64,000 bases of DNA, from positions 1,550,001-1,614,000 of the forward strand of contig NZ_CP128361.1 of the NCBI RefSeq assembly GCF_030345075.1, written 5' to 3'. Position 1 is the stretch's first letter. Each line of letters begins with the position of its first letter. This DNA is from Solwaraspora sp. WMMA2065 (GTDB lineage Bacteria; Actinomycetota; Actinomycetes; Mycobacteriales; Micromonosporaceae). The notes beneath the pieces were generated by a model. That model ran no database searches, was not told the origin of the DNA, and saw only the letters and a program-made list of their open reading frames with translations. The position numbers and the translations under genes are program-made. Positions 40,549 through 49,652 of the stretch are shown piece by piece.

Positions 40549-42189
40549 TCAGAAGTGCTGCTGCACGACATCCGGATCTACCTTCACGTGCAGCAGCACC
40601 GGCCCGGTCAGTGGCAGCAGCGCGTCGAACGCCGCCGAAACGGAGGCCTCGTCATGCGCCCGGTACGCGGTGACACCGAGCGCGCCGGCCACCGCGGCCA
40701 GGTCCCGGTACGGGAAGCGGGCGATGCCCGGGTCAGCACCGGCCGGTCGCAGCTTGCGCACCTCCGCCCCGTACGCGCCGTCGTCCAGCACGATCACCAG
40801 CACCGGAGCGCCGACCCGGGCCAGGGTGTCCAGCTCACCCAACGCGGTCAGCAGACTGCCGTCGCCCTCGAACGCCACCACCGGGCGGTCCGGGCGGCCG
40901 AGCGCGGCACCGATCGCGTACGCCACACCGACGCCGATACTGCCGAACTCCCACGGCGCGACCAGCGAGCGGTCCACGGCCGGCGAGTCCAGGTAGAGGT
41001 TGGGCCAGCCGCCGAAGTGGCCGACGCCGACTACCGTCGTGCGGGGCAGCGGCAACCGACGGGCGCAGATCGCCATCAGCCGGCGGGGGTCGATGTGCCG
41101 GGCACCGGTGGGCTCCGGGCCGAGTCCGGCGAACGGGTCGGCGTCGCGGATCGCCCGGGCCAGCTGCGGCGTACGCCAGCCGTCCGGCTCCGACCCGGGC
41201 CGCGCCGACTCCAGTGCCCCGGTCAACGCCCGGGCGGCCAGCGCCGCGTCGCCGACCAGCCCACCGTGCACCGGCCAGCGGGCACCGATCGCCGCCGGAT
41301 CCCGGTCGACGCTGTACACCTGCGCGGCGCCGAACAGCTGTCCGTGATCGGCCGTCCACCGGTTCAGGCAGGCACCGAACGTCACGACGAGATCCGCCTC
41401 GCGCAGCACGTCCCGGGTCAGCGGGCGGGCCAGCCCACCGGCAACGCCGAGGGCGTACGGATGGCCCGCGAACAGGCCGGCGGCCATCAGGCTGGTGACC
41501 AGCACGGCTCCGGCGCGGTCGGCCAACGCGGTCAGCTCGGGTCCGGCGTGCACCGCGCCTCGGCCGGCGAGGATCACCGGGTGCCGGGCCCGACGCAGTC
41601 GGTCCGCCAACCCGGCGACCGCCATCGGGTCGGGTGCCAGCGGTAGTGGTCCGGCCGGCGCGACAGCGGCCCCGAGCGGTACGGCCGGCCGGTCCCCGGC
41701 CGGTTCATCCTGCAGGTCCAACCCAATGTCGAGCACCACCGGCCCCGGTCGCCCGACGGCCTCGCGGACCCCGGCTGCGACGTCGCGCGACACCGTCGAC
41801 ACGCCGGTCATCGGCACGAAGGCACCGGCGGTGGCCAGGGCGAAGGGCTGCTGAGGAAAGTTCTGCACGTGCAGCGGGTCACTCGCCGGGGTGTCCCCGG
41901 CGAGCAGCAGCAGCGGTGTGCCCGCCTGCCGGGCGATGGTCAACGCCGGGCCGGCAGCGGCCAGACCCGGACCCTGGGTGACCGTGGCCACCGCGCACCG
42001 GCCGGTGACCCGCGCCCACCCGTCGGCCATCATCACCGCAGCGTTCTCGTTGCGGGCCGCCACGAACCGGACCCCGTGCCGGGCGACCAGATCGGCCACC
42101 AGGAACATGTTCGCATCGCCGAGCAGGCCGAACACGGTGTCCACCCGGTGATCGACCAACGCGTCCGCGATCGCCTGGTAGACCTTCAC
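40549..42189 (-). CDS. Thiamine diphosphate-dependent enzyme (acetolactate synthase/decarboxylase-like)
   Basis: A 546-residue ThDP enzyme in three domains. The N-terminal domain has the conserved glutamate context (FVAARNENAAVMMADGWARV), and the C-terminal domain shows the ThDP motif GDGSLLTALGELDTLARVGA ending in LDDGAYGAE. The family includes acetolactate synthase, benzoylformate decarboxylase and related 2-oxoacid decarboxylases and lyases; the substrate cannot be chosen. It is the last gene of the second operon, overlapping the enoyl-CoA hydratase stop by four bases, so it probably works on the imported precursor. It converges with iclR with a 12-base gap. Confidence 0.8.
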   Translation of the reverse strand: MKVYQAIADALVDHRVDTVFGLLGDANMFLVADLVARHGVRFVAARNENAAVMMADGWARVTGRCAVATVTQGPGLAAAGPALTIARQAGTPLLLLAGDTPASDPLHVQNFPQQPFALATAGAFVPMTGVSTVSRDVAAGVREAVGRPGPVVLDIGLDLQDEPAGDRPAVPLGAAVAPAGPLPLAPDPMAVAGLADRLRRARHPVILAGRGAVHAGPELTALADRAGAVLVTSLMAAGLFAGHPYALGVAGGLARPLTRDVLREADLVVTFGACLNRWTADHGQLFGAAQVYSVDRDPAAIGARWPVHGGLVGDAALAARALTGALESARPGSEPDGWRTPQLARAIRDADPFAGLGPEPTGARHIDPRRLMAICARRLPLPRTTVVGVGHFGGWPNLYLDSPAVDRSLVAPWEFGSIGVGVAYAIGAALGRPDRPVVAFEGDGSLLTALGELDTLARVGAPVLVIVLDDGAYGAEVRKLRPAGADPGIARFPYRDLAAVAGALGVTAYRAHDEASVSAAFDALLPLTGPVLLHVKVDPDVVQQHF

Positions 42190-42947
42190 CGGTCCACCGC
42201 CGGATGCCGGTCCGCCGCTGGGCGGCGGTACGGGCCGGCAGGCCGCAGCGCGACGCTCAGCGCACCCAGATAGGAGTCGGTGGCCACCGCGTCGAAGCGC
42301 GGGCCGGCCAGCCGGGCGGTCCGCTTGGTCATCGACCGGCCCAGCGCCGGCACCGCCAGCAGCCGGTGGGCCAGTTCGGTGCCGGCATCGGCCACCCGGT
42401 CGGGCGGCACCAACTCGGTCACCAGTTCCAGCTGGTGCAGCCGGGCCGCGTCGATCCGCTCGCCGAGCAGCAGCCAGCGTTTGGCCCGGTCGGCACCGAC
42501 CAGGTCGGCGAGGATCGCCATGCCGCCCCAGGTCAAGGGGATGCCGAAGCCCACCTCGGGGAACGTGAAGAAGCAGGTGTCGGCGGCGAGGCGCAGGTCG
42601 CTGGCCAGCCCGAGGATCGCACCGGAGCCGATCGCCGGACCGTTGAACGCGGTCACGGTGGTCTGCTCCAGGCGGTACCAGCGCTCGACCAGCTCGGCGG
42701 TGCGCCGCTGCACGCCCATGGTGGTGGCGGCGTCAAGAGTCGCCAGTTCGGTCAGGTCGGTGCCGGCGCAGAACGCGGTGCCGGCACCGGTCAGCAGCAC
42801 TACCTCGACAGTGTCGTCGCGGCCGAGCTCGTGCAGCACCTGCTCGAACTGCCCGAGCATGGCCAGGTCGAAGCTGTTGCGCCGACCGGTACGGTCCAGT
42901 GTCACCACCGCAAGCCGCTCCGCACGGTGCAGGTGTACCGACGTCAC
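42186..42947 (-). CDS. Enoyl-CoA hydratase/isomerase family protein (precursor operon)
   Basis: A 253-residue crotonase-fold protein. Oxyanion-hole segments are LTGAGTAFCAGTDLTELAT and FNGPAIGSGAILGLASDLRL; PEVGFGIPLTWGGMA follows. It should hydrate, hydrolyse or isomerise an acyl-CoA made by the ligase encoded two genes upstream. The start is a GTG at 42945-42947 overlapping the lyase gene stop, and its stop overlaps the ThDP gene start. The substrate is unknown. Confidence 0.82.
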   Translation of the reverse strand: MTSVHLHRAERLAVVTLDRTGRRNSFDLAMLGQFEQVLHELGRDDTVEVVLLTGAGTAFCAGTDLTELATLDAATTMGVQRRTAELVERWYRLEQTTVTAFNGPAIGSGAILGLASDLRLAADTCFFTFPEVGFGIPLTWGGMAILADLVGADRAKRWLLLGERIDAARLHQLELVTELVPPDRVADAGTELAHRLLAVPALGRSMTKRTARLAGPRFDAVATDSYLGALSVALRPAGPYRRPAADRHPAVDR

Positions 42948-44302
42948 GTCGCCTCCGATTGCAGTAGGGCGCGGTCGACCAGGGCCGCCGCGTGTCCGAC
43001 GTAGCTGAGTGGATCGAGCAGCCGGGTCAGCTCCGCGTCCAACAGGGCCGCCCTGACCTGCGGGTCGGCGCGCAGCAGCTCGGCGAACGGCCGACCGTGG
43101 TCGAGGCTGTCCCGCACGATTCGCATCACCAGGTGGTGCGCCTGTTCCCGGCCCAGCGGACCGGCCAGGCGCAGCATCAGCGCCTCCGACAGCACCAGGC
43201 CGCCGGTGGCGGACAGGTTGACGCGCATCCGGGCGGCGTCGACCCGGAGCCCAGCGAAGACCTCGTTGAGGCGCTGCAGCGCACCGCCGACGAGGATGAA
43301 ACACTCCGGCACCAGCTTCCACAGCGCCATCCCGACGCCCATGTCCCGGTCGTCCTGGGACACCATCGTCTGCATCGCCAGCGGCACCTGTGCACGGACC
43401 GTGCCGGCCGCGGCGATGACCGCTTCGCAGCGGATCGGGTTGCGCTTGTGCGGCATCGTGCTGCTGCCGACCTGGGTATCGCGCTGCGGCTCGTGTGCCT
43501 CGCCGATCTCGGTACGGCCGAGGAAGTACACCTCGCGGGCCAGCTTCTCGGCCGTGGAGGCGATCAGCCCGAGCAGGGTGAGGCACTCCACCACCCGGTC
43601 CGGGGTGGCGTGCCAGGGGGTCGGGGCAACGCCCAGCCCAAGCCGGTCGGCGACGGCGCGTTCGATGTCGAAGGCCCGTGGCCCGTAGCCGGCCATGGTG
43701 CCGGCTGCCCCGCCCATGCTGACCACCAGCAGTCGGGGCCGGAGCTGGGCCAGCCGCTCCCGGTGGCGCTGCAGTTCGCTCTGCCAGACCGCGCAGCGCA
43801 ATCCGAACGTGGTCGGCAGGGCCTGCTGCCCGTGGGTGCGGGCGGCCATCGCCGTGTCCCGGTGCCGCAGGGCGAGCCGGCGCAGTACGCGGACCAGTTC
43901 GTCGATCTGCCGGCTGACGATGTCCAGTCCGGCTCGGGCGCGCAGCACGAACCCGGTGTCCATGACGTCCTGGGTGGTGGCGCCGAGATGGACGTAGCGG
44001 CCGCCGTCGCCGGCCGCCCTGGTCAGGGCCCGTACCAGTGGCACCAGCGGATGCACGGTGTCGGCGGCGTCGGCGGCCACCGCGGCCAGGTCCAGCGACT
44101 CGACCCGGGCGGCGGCGGCGATCTGCGCCGCCGCACCGGCCGGGATGACGCCCGTGTCGGCCTGGGCGCCAGCGAGTGCCGCTTCCACGTCGAGCCACGC
44201 CTGCATCAGCTGCCGGTCGTTGAACACCCCACGCATCTCGGCGTTGCCGAAGAAGCTGGTCACCGTCAACGAGTCGAGGAAGCAGGAACTGATTGGATTC
44301 AC
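42944..44302 (-). CDS. Adenylosuccinate lyase/fumarase-superfamily lyase (PcaB-like)
   Basis: A 452-residue enzyme of the superfamily that eliminates from, or cyclises, succinyl or muconate substrates. Conserved regions C1 (HLGATTQDVMDTG), C2 (AARTHGQQALPTTFG) and the signature C3 (GSSTMPHKRNPIRCE) are all seen, so it looks catalytically complete. The closest character is 3-carboxy-cis,cis-muconate cycloisomerase-like, but purine-type lyases share the same motifs. GTG 44300-44302 overlaps the ligase stop. In this operon it may split a C-N or C-C bond in the precursor. The best-known members release fumarate, which here would free an amine such as an aminophenol; this is speculative. Confidence 0.8.
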   Translation of the reverse strand: MNPISSCFLDSLTVTSFFGNAEMRGVFNDRQLMQAWLDVEAALAGAQADTGVIPAGAAAQIAAAARVESLDLAAVAADAADTVHPLVPLVRALTRAAGDGGRYVHLGATTQDVMDTGFVLRARAGLDIVSRQIDELVRVLRRLALRHRDTAMAARTHGQQALPTTFGLRCAVWQSELQRHRERLAQLRPRLLVVSMGGAAGTMAGYGPRAFDIERAVADRLGLGVAPTPWHATPDRVVECLTLLGLIASTAEKLAREVYFLGRTEIGEAHEPQRDTQVGSSTMPHKRNPIRCEAVIAAAGTVRAQVPLAMQTMVSQDDRDMGVGMALWKLVPECFILVGGALQRLNEVFAGLRVDAARMRVNLSATGGLVLSEALMLRLAGPLGREQAHHLVMRIVRDSLDHGRPFAELLRADPQVRAALLDAELTRLLDPLSYVGHAAALVDRALLQSEAT

Positions 44303-45864
44303 CGTGCCGCTCCGTCGATCATCGCGGTGACCGCCCGCCGGTCCACCTTGCCCGACGGCAGCAGCGGCAGTTCGGTCACGAGGTGCCAGTCGGTCGGCAC
44401 TTTGTGCCGGGACAGGCTGCCGGCGGCAGCCGCGGCGAGTTCGGCGCGGCGCGGGGTCGCCCCGGGGGCGGCGACCACCACCGCGACCACCTCCTCGCCC
44501 CAGCGTGGGGACGCGACCCCGACGACGCACGCCTGCGCGACGCCCTCGCAGGTCAGCAGGACCGCCTCGACCTCGGCCGGGCTGACGTTCTCCCCGCCCC
44601 GGATGATCAGGTCCTTCACCCGGCCGGTCAGGGTCAGGGTGCCGTCGGCGGCGAGCCGGGCCAGGTCGCCGGTGCGCAGCCAGCCCTGCGGGTCGTACGC
44701 CGTCCGGTTCGCCGCCGGATCGTCGAGATAGCCGGGGCTCACCGACTCGCCACGGACCTGCAGTTCACCCTCTGCTCCGGCGGGCAGCGGCCGGGGCGAC
44801 CCGTCGGCGTCCACCGCGACGATCCGGGCCTGCAACCCGGGGAGTACCCGTCCGACGGTGGAGCCGTCCGGCGGGCAACTGCCGTCGTCGGGGTCGACGC
44901 TGATGGTCGGACCGGCCTCGGTCTGCCCGTAGACGACCGCCAACCGCCGCAGCCGCAGCGTGTCGCGTACCCGCGTGCGCAGGGCCGGTGGGCAGTTGGC
45001 ACCGCCGAGGAAGCCCAGGCGCAGCGCGGCCAGGTCCCACCGCCCCGGCTGTTCGTCGAGTCGTTCGGCGAGCATGGTCGCCATCGTTGGCACCAGTTGC
45101 ACGACCGTGCACCGGTGCCGGTGCACGACGTCGAGCACGTCGTCGGGACGAAACCGCGGCACCGGGAACAGCTGCGCCCCGGTGACCGCCGCCAGCACCA
45201 CGCCGCTGCTGAGGCCGGCCGCGTGGGCGAACGGTAGCGGACAGCAGATCCGATCGGCGGAGCCGATCCCGGCGGCCTGGGCCGTCCAGGTCGCGTTGCG
45301 GACCAGATTCCGCCCGGTCAGGACGACCATCTTCGGGGTGCCTGTCGATCCCGAGGTGAACTGGACGTTCAGCGGGGAGTCGGGGTCGCTGACCGGATCC
45401 GGCGGGGGTCCGGCCCAACCGGGCAGGCCGGCGAGGGCGTCGCCGGCCTGGTCCGCCGGCAGAAAGGTGACCGGCCCGGTCGCTGCGCGCCGGGCGCACG
45501 ACGTCACGTCGCGGTCCCGGATTTCTCGCGCGGCGAACAGCCGGACCGGCCGGGTCCGACGCAATGCGGCGGCTAGCTCCGATTCCGTCGCGGCGGGGTG
45601 CAGGGTGACCAGGGCCGCTCCGCGCCACGCCGCGGCGGCGAGCAGCACCAGCCAGGCGATGCTGTTCTCGGCCCAGACGGCGATCCGGTCGCCGCGGCCG
45701 ACACCGGCTGCGGCGAGCACGCCGGCGGTCCGGCCGGCGAGCGCCGCGTACTCGCCGGCGGTGACGACGGGCCGGCCGGCGACGGCGAACAGCGGCCGGT
45801 CCGGCTGGTGCCGGGCCTGACGCAGCAGTACGGCGTCGTACGCCGGCGGATCGACGAGGGCCAT
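44299..45864 (-). CDS. Acyl/aryl-CoA ligase (ANL superfamily)
   Basis: A 521-residue adenylate-forming enzyme. The phosphate-binding loop is VQFTSGSTGTPKMVVLTGRN, the acyl-adenylate motif YGQTEAG, the hinge region GRVKDLIIRGGENVSPAEVE, and the catalytic lysine region LPLLPSGKVDRRAV at the C terminus. It activates a carboxylic acid with ATP to an acyl-CoA. Acid specificity is not readable. It is read just after hyuA (ATG 45862-45864 overlaps the hyuA stop), so it probably acts on the acid released by HyuAB or on the imported molecule. Confidence 0.85.
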   Translation of the reverse strand: MALVDPPAYDAVLLRQARHQPDRPLFAVAGRPVVTAGEYAALAGRTAGVLAAAGVGRGDRIAVWAENSIAWLVLLAAAAWRGAALVTLHPAATESELAAALRRTRPVRLFAAREIRDRDVTSCARRAATGPVTFLPADQAGDALAGLPGWAGPPPDPVSDPDSPLNVQFTSGSTGTPKMVVLTGRNLVRNATWTAQAAGIGSADRICCPLPFAHAAGLSSGVVLAAVTGAQLFPVPRFRPDDVLDVVHRHRCTVVQLVPTMATMLAERLDEQPGRWDLAALRLGFLGGANCPPALRTRVRDTLRLRRLAVVYGQTEAGPTISVDPDDGSCPPDGSTVGRVLPGLQARIVAVDADGSPRPLPAGAEGELQVRGESVSPGYLDDPAANRTAYDPQGWLRTGDLARLAADGTLTLTGRVKDLIIRGGENVSPAEVEAVLLTCEGVAQACVVGVASPRWGEEVVAVVVAAPGATPRRAELAAAAAGSLSRHKVPTDWHLVTELPLLPSGKVDRRAVTAMIDGAAR

Positions 45865-47882
45865 CAGGCGCGCTCCAGCAGCAGGTTCCCGTGCGGATCC
45901 ACCCGCCCCCACCAGCCGGCGCCGACCACTGTGGTACTTCCGCTTTCCCGGACGACCGCCGGCCCGCTGATCCGTACGCTGGCGGTCAGCTCGCCCCGCT
46001 GCCAGACGGCGGCGTCGGTCCAGCCGTCCGGCCCCCACACTGGCACGGTGGTGGGCTCGGGTGCCGGGCCGTCAGGTGGGGCGGCGAAGGTGACGGCGGG
46101 CTGTGGCCCGAACGCGGTGAGCCGGCAGTTCACGATCTCGGCCGGGTGCTCCGAACGAAGGTAGGCGTACCGCTCCTGGTAGGCGGCGTGGAAGGCGCGG
46201 ATCAGATCGGCGGGTTCGTCGGGCAGCTCGTCCATCGGCACGGCCAGGTCGAAGCTCTGGCCACGGAAACGCATCCCCAGCGACAGCCGGAAGGTGACCT
46301 GGTCGGCCTCCACCGCGTCCTCGGCCTTGAGCTGGTCGCGGGCGGCCGCCTTCAGCTCATCGACCAGCGCGCGGGCACTCGCCAGGCCGGCGGAGTCGGC
46401 GGGGACCAGCGCGGTACGGACGTAGTCGTGACGGGCCCGGGCGGCGACGAAGCCGAGCGCCGAGAAGTTCCCCGGTACCGGTGGGACCAGTACCCGCGGG
46501 ATACCCAGCTCGTCGGCGAGTGCGGTGGCGTGCATCGGTCCGGCGCCGCCGAACGGCATCAGCACGAACTCCCGCGGGTCGTGGCCGCGGGCCACCGAGA
46601 TCTCCTTGATCGCGCTGGTCATCTTGACCGTGGCCAGGCGAAGGATGCCGTACGCGAGTTCGGTCTCGGTCAGGCCGTCGCCGAGTTCGGCGGCCAGCCG
46701 CCCGAGTGCGGCACGAGCCTCGTCGAGCCGCGGGGTGACCTCGCCGCCCAGCCGCCCGTGCGGGTCGAGATGGCCGACCACCAGGTGGGCGTCGGTGGTC
46801 GTCGGTTCCGCGCCGCCCCGGCCGTAGCAGGCCGGACCGGGATCGGAGCCGGCGCTGCGCGGGCCGACGCGCAGCTCGCCACCCCGGTCACGCCAGGCGA
46901 TCGAGCCACCACCGGCACCGATCGTGTTGATCTCGATCTGGAAGGTCCGGTTCGGGTGCCCGGCGATGGTGCCGTGGTTGGTCATCAGCGGCACGCCGCC
47001 CTTGATCAGGCAGACGTCCGTACTCGTACCGCCGATGTCGCAGGTGATGACGTTGTCGAAGCCGGCCAGCCCGGCGACGTACGCGCTGGCCGCCACGCCG
47101 CCGGCCGGACCGGACAGCGCGAGGTTGATCGGCAGCCGGCCGGCCTGGTCGGTGGAGACCACGCCGCCGCTGCTGGTCATGATCGCCAACGGGTGGCGGT
47201 AGCCGCTGCCCGCGAGGGTCGAGCCGAGGCCCGACAGGTACTCGCTGACCGGGCCTCGGACGCTGGCGTTGAGCACAGTGGTGGCGAACCGCTCGTACTC
47301 GCCGTGTTCCGGGACCACCTCGGCGGAGATGCTGCACGACAGGTGCGGGTGCCGACGGCTGATCCGGTCGGCGGCGGCCCGCTCGTGCCCCGGGTTGCGG
47401 TACGAGTGCAGGAAGCAGATCGCCACCGCGGTGGCCCCACCGGCGGCCAGCCGGTCGGTCACCTCGTCGAGTCCGGCCAGGTCCAGCGGGACGGCGACGT
47501 CGCCGGCGGCGGTCACCCGTTCCCGGACGGTGTGCCGCATCCGACGTGGGGTGAGCGCCGGGCGGGCGGTCTCCTTGACGCTGTACAGGCGGGGACGGTG
47601 GCCCAAACCCATTTCCAGTACGTCCCGGAAGCCTTCGGTGGTGAGTACCGCGACCGGTTCGCCGTCACCTTCCAGCAGGGCGTTGGTGACCCTGGTGGTG
47701 CCGTGTACGAACCGCTCGACGTCCGACAGTCGGACGTCGAGCTTGGTCAGGCCGTCGAGGATCGCCGCCGCCGGGTCCGCCGGGGTGGACAGTGTCTTGG
47801 CCTCGGCGAGCCGGCCGGTGGCCGGTTCGTACACGATGACATCGGTGAACGTTCCGCCGATGTCGACGCCGATGCACAGCAT
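45864..47882 (-). CDS. hyuA: Hydantoinase A/oxoprolinase-family subunit (HyuA)
   Basis: A 672-residue HyuA protein with an ASKHA ATP-binding fold: LCIGVDIGGTFTDVIVYEPA at the N terminus, VERFVHGTTRVTNALLEGDG, NVITCDIGGTSTDVCLIKGG, and GAGGGSIAWRDRGGELRVGP. Length and motifs are those of N-methylhydantoinase/oxoprolinase/acetone-carboxylase ATP subunits. Its partner HyuB is encoded 8 kb downstream as the first gene of the microcompartment operon, an unusual split. ATG 47880-47882. It follows the ABC transporter genes by 82 bases on the same strand and is probably cotranscribed with them. Confidence 0.9.
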   Translation of the reverse strand: MLCIGVDIGGTFTDVIVYEPATGRLAEAKTLSTPADPAAAILDGLTKLDVRLSDVERFVHGTTRVTNALLEGDGEPVAVLTTEGFRDVLEMGLGHRPRLYSVKETARPALTPRRMRHTVRERVTAAGDVAVPLDLAGLDEVTDRLAAGGATAVAICFLHSYRNPGHERAAADRISRRHPHLSCSISAEVVPEHGEYERFATTVLNASVRGPVSEYLSGLGSTLAGSGYRHPLAIMTSSGGVVSTDQAGRLPINLALSGPAGGVAASAYVAGLAGFDNVITCDIGGTSTDVCLIKGGVPLMTNHGTIAGHPNRTFQIEINTIGAGGGSIAWRDRGGELRVGPRSAGSDPGPACYGRGGAEPTTTDAHLVVGHLDPHGRLGGEVTPRLDEARAALGRLAAELGDGLTETELAYGILRLATVKMTSAIKEISVARGHDPREFVLMPFGGAGPMHATALADELGIPRVLVPPVPGNFSALGFVAARARHDYVRTALVPADSAGLASARALVDELKAAARDQLKAEDAVEADQVTFRLSLGMRFRGQSFDLAVPMDELPDEPADLIRAFHAAYQERYAYLRSEHPAEIVNCRLTAFGPQPAVTFAAPPDGPAPEPTTVPVWGPDGWTDAAVWQRGELTASVRISGPAVVRESGSTTVVGAGWWGRVDPHGNLLLERA

Positions 47883-47964
47883 GAGGGAACCTTTCGGTCA
47901 GATGGGGTCACGTCACCGGTACGGGGTGCTGATTGCGTCGACCAGTGCCGGGAGCCCGAACCGG

Positions 47965-48789
47965 TCAGAAGGTGACGCCGTAGCGGCGCAGGCTGGCGCG
48001 GGCGACTGTGCGCAGCACCCAGTCGAACAGGTAGCCGAGCAGGCCGAGAGCGATGATGCCGACGAACACCCATTCGGTCTTGGCGTAGTTGCGGGCGGTC
48101 CAGATCAGCGAACCGAGGCCGCTCTGCGCCGCGACGATCTCCGCGGAGACGATGGTGAGGAACGAGTTGCCCATCGCCAGCCGGGCGCCGGTGACGGCGT
48201 ACGGCACCGTGGCCGGCAGGATCACCGAGGCCAGGGTGCGGACCGGCCCGGCGCCCAGCGCCCGCGCCGCCCGCAGTTTCAACTCGTCGACGGCGAGCAC
48301 CCCCGCCAGGGTGTTCAGCGCAACGATGAAGACCGTGGTGTAGAAGATCAACGCGATCTTCGAGGCCTCACCCGGACCGAGCCAGATGATCGCCAGGGTG
48401 ACGAAGGCGATCGGCGGCACGAACCGGAAGAACTGGATGTACGGGTCGAGCATCAGCCGCAGTAGCCGGCTGCGGCCCATCAGCAACCCGACCGGCACCC
48501 CGATCAGTACGCCCAGCCCCCAGCCACTGAGGATGCGCTGGCTGGACGCCCAGACGGAGTCCCACAGCGTCCCGTTGGTCGCCAGCTCCACCGCCCCCTG
48601 CCAGGTCAACCGGGGTGAGGGCAGGAAGAACGCGGTGTAGTTGCGGCTGACCAGGTCCCAGATGAGCAGGCCGAGCAGCACCGACAGCACCGACAGCACG
48701 ACACGGGTGTGTCGACGCCGGCCAGCGAAGCGGCGTGGGCGAAACCCGGCCGCCCGGGCGGCCGGTGGACGTTGCACGTCGACGGCCAT
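47965..48789 (-). CDS. ABC transporter permease (SsuC/TauC type)
   Basis: A 274-residue inner-membrane protein with about six helices (VVLSVLSVLLGLLIWDLVS; GWGLGVLIGVPVGLLMGRSR; LIFYTTVFIVALNTLAGVLA; IIALGLLGYLFDWVL). The EAA-type loop ELKLRAARALGAGPVRTLAS contacts the ATPase. It belongs to the nitrate/sulfonate/taurine/thiamine-precursor importer group, which in many actinobacteria also imports aromatic acids and cyclic amides. ATG 48787-48789 overlaps the ATPase stop by three bases. Confidence 0.88.
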   Translation of the reverse strand: MAVDVQRPPAARAAGFRPRRFAGRRRHTRVVLSVLSVLLGLLIWDLVSRNYTAFFLPSPRLTWQGAVELATNGTLWDSVWASSQRILSGWGLGVLIGVPVGLLMGRSRLLRLMLDPYIQFFRFVPPIAFVTLAIIWLGPGEASKIALIFYTTVFIVALNTLAGVLAVDELKLRAARALGAGPVRTLASVILPATVPYAVTGARLAMGNSFLTIVSAEIVAAQSGLGSLIWTARNYAKTEWVFVGIIALGLLGYLFDWVLRTVARASLRRYGVTF

Positions 48790-49652
48790 CAGCCGCCACC
48801 TCCGTTCAGACCGTGCCCGTCGTCCAGACCCTGGGCGCGCAGAGTCTGGGCGACCTCGGTGCCGATGTCCTCGCGCAGTTCGCGGAACAGCCCGGCGGCG
48901 GCCGGATCGGTCAGTTCCCGCGGCCGTGGCAGGTCCACCGGGTACACCTGCTTGATCCGGGCCGCCGGGCCAGCGGTCATGGTGACGATCCGGTCGGCGA
49001 GCAGGATCGCTTCGCCGATGTCGTGGGTGACGAACAGGATGGTGGGCCGGGACTGGCGCCAGATGCGGTCGAGTTCGGCCTGCATGACCAGCCGGGTCTG
49101 GGCGTCCAGCGCGCCGAACGGCTCGTCCATCAACACCACCGACGGCTCGTTGGCCAGCACCCGGGCGAGCTGGGCCCGCTGACGCATGCCGCCGGAGAGT
49201 TGGCTGGGGAATCGGTCGCCGCTGTGGCTGAGGCCGACCATGGTCAGGTAGCGGTCGACGATCCCGGCCCGCTGGCCACGCGGCACACCCCGCATCCGGG
49301 GGCCGAACGCGACGTTCTGGCGTACGGTCAGCCACGGGAACAAGGCCTCTGCGCTTTGGAACACCACGCCCCGGCTGACGTCCGGGCCGGTGACCGGCTC
49401 GCCCGCGCACAGCACCTGCCCGGCGGCCGGCCGGACGAACCCGGCGATTGCATTCAACAGGGTCGATTTGCCGCAGCCGCTGGGGCCGAGCAGGCAGACG
49501 AACTCCCCACCGGCGATGTCGAGCGTCGCCCCGGCGACCGCCTCGAAGTCGTCGAAGCGGATGTCGACGTCGCGGACCTGCACCGGGGAGCCCGCCGGAC
49601 GGGGGCCGGAATCCGGTCCCCGTCCGGCGGAGGTGGCGGTCCGCCCGGTCAC
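48789..49652 (-). CDS. ABC transporter ATPase (SsuB/TauB type)
   Basis: A 287-residue ATP-binding subunit. Walker [21 protein letters not shown], the Q-loop FQSAEALFPWLTV, signature LSGGMRQRAQLARVLANEPS, Walker B VVLMDEPFGALDAQTR and the H-loop VTHDIGEAILLADRI are all intact, in contrast to the decayed peptide transporter at 5-9 kb. The start is a GTG at 49650-49652 overlapping the stop of the binding protein. It powers uptake together with the permease just downstream. Confidence 0.9.
   Translation of the reverse strand: MTGRTATSAGRGPDSGPRPAGSPVQVRDVDIRFDDFEAVAGATLDIAGGEFVCLLGPSGCGKSTLLNAIAGFVRPAAGQVLCAGEPVTGPDVSRGVVFQSAEALFPWLTVRQNVAFGPRMRGVPRGQRAGIVDRYLTMVGLSHSGDRFPSQLSGGMRQRAQLARVLANEPSVVLMDEPFGALDAQTRLVMQAELDRIWRQSRPTILFVTHDIGEAILLADRIVTMTAGPAARIKQVYPVDLPRPRELTDPAAAGLFRELREDIGTEVAQTLRAQGLDDGHGLNGGGG

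Noticed and set aside
42186-44198. A 670-residue frame covering the enoyl-CoA hydratase and the lyase gene
   Set aside because: The first two thirds are the wrong frame of the PcaB-like lyase; the real gene starts at the GTG at 42947.
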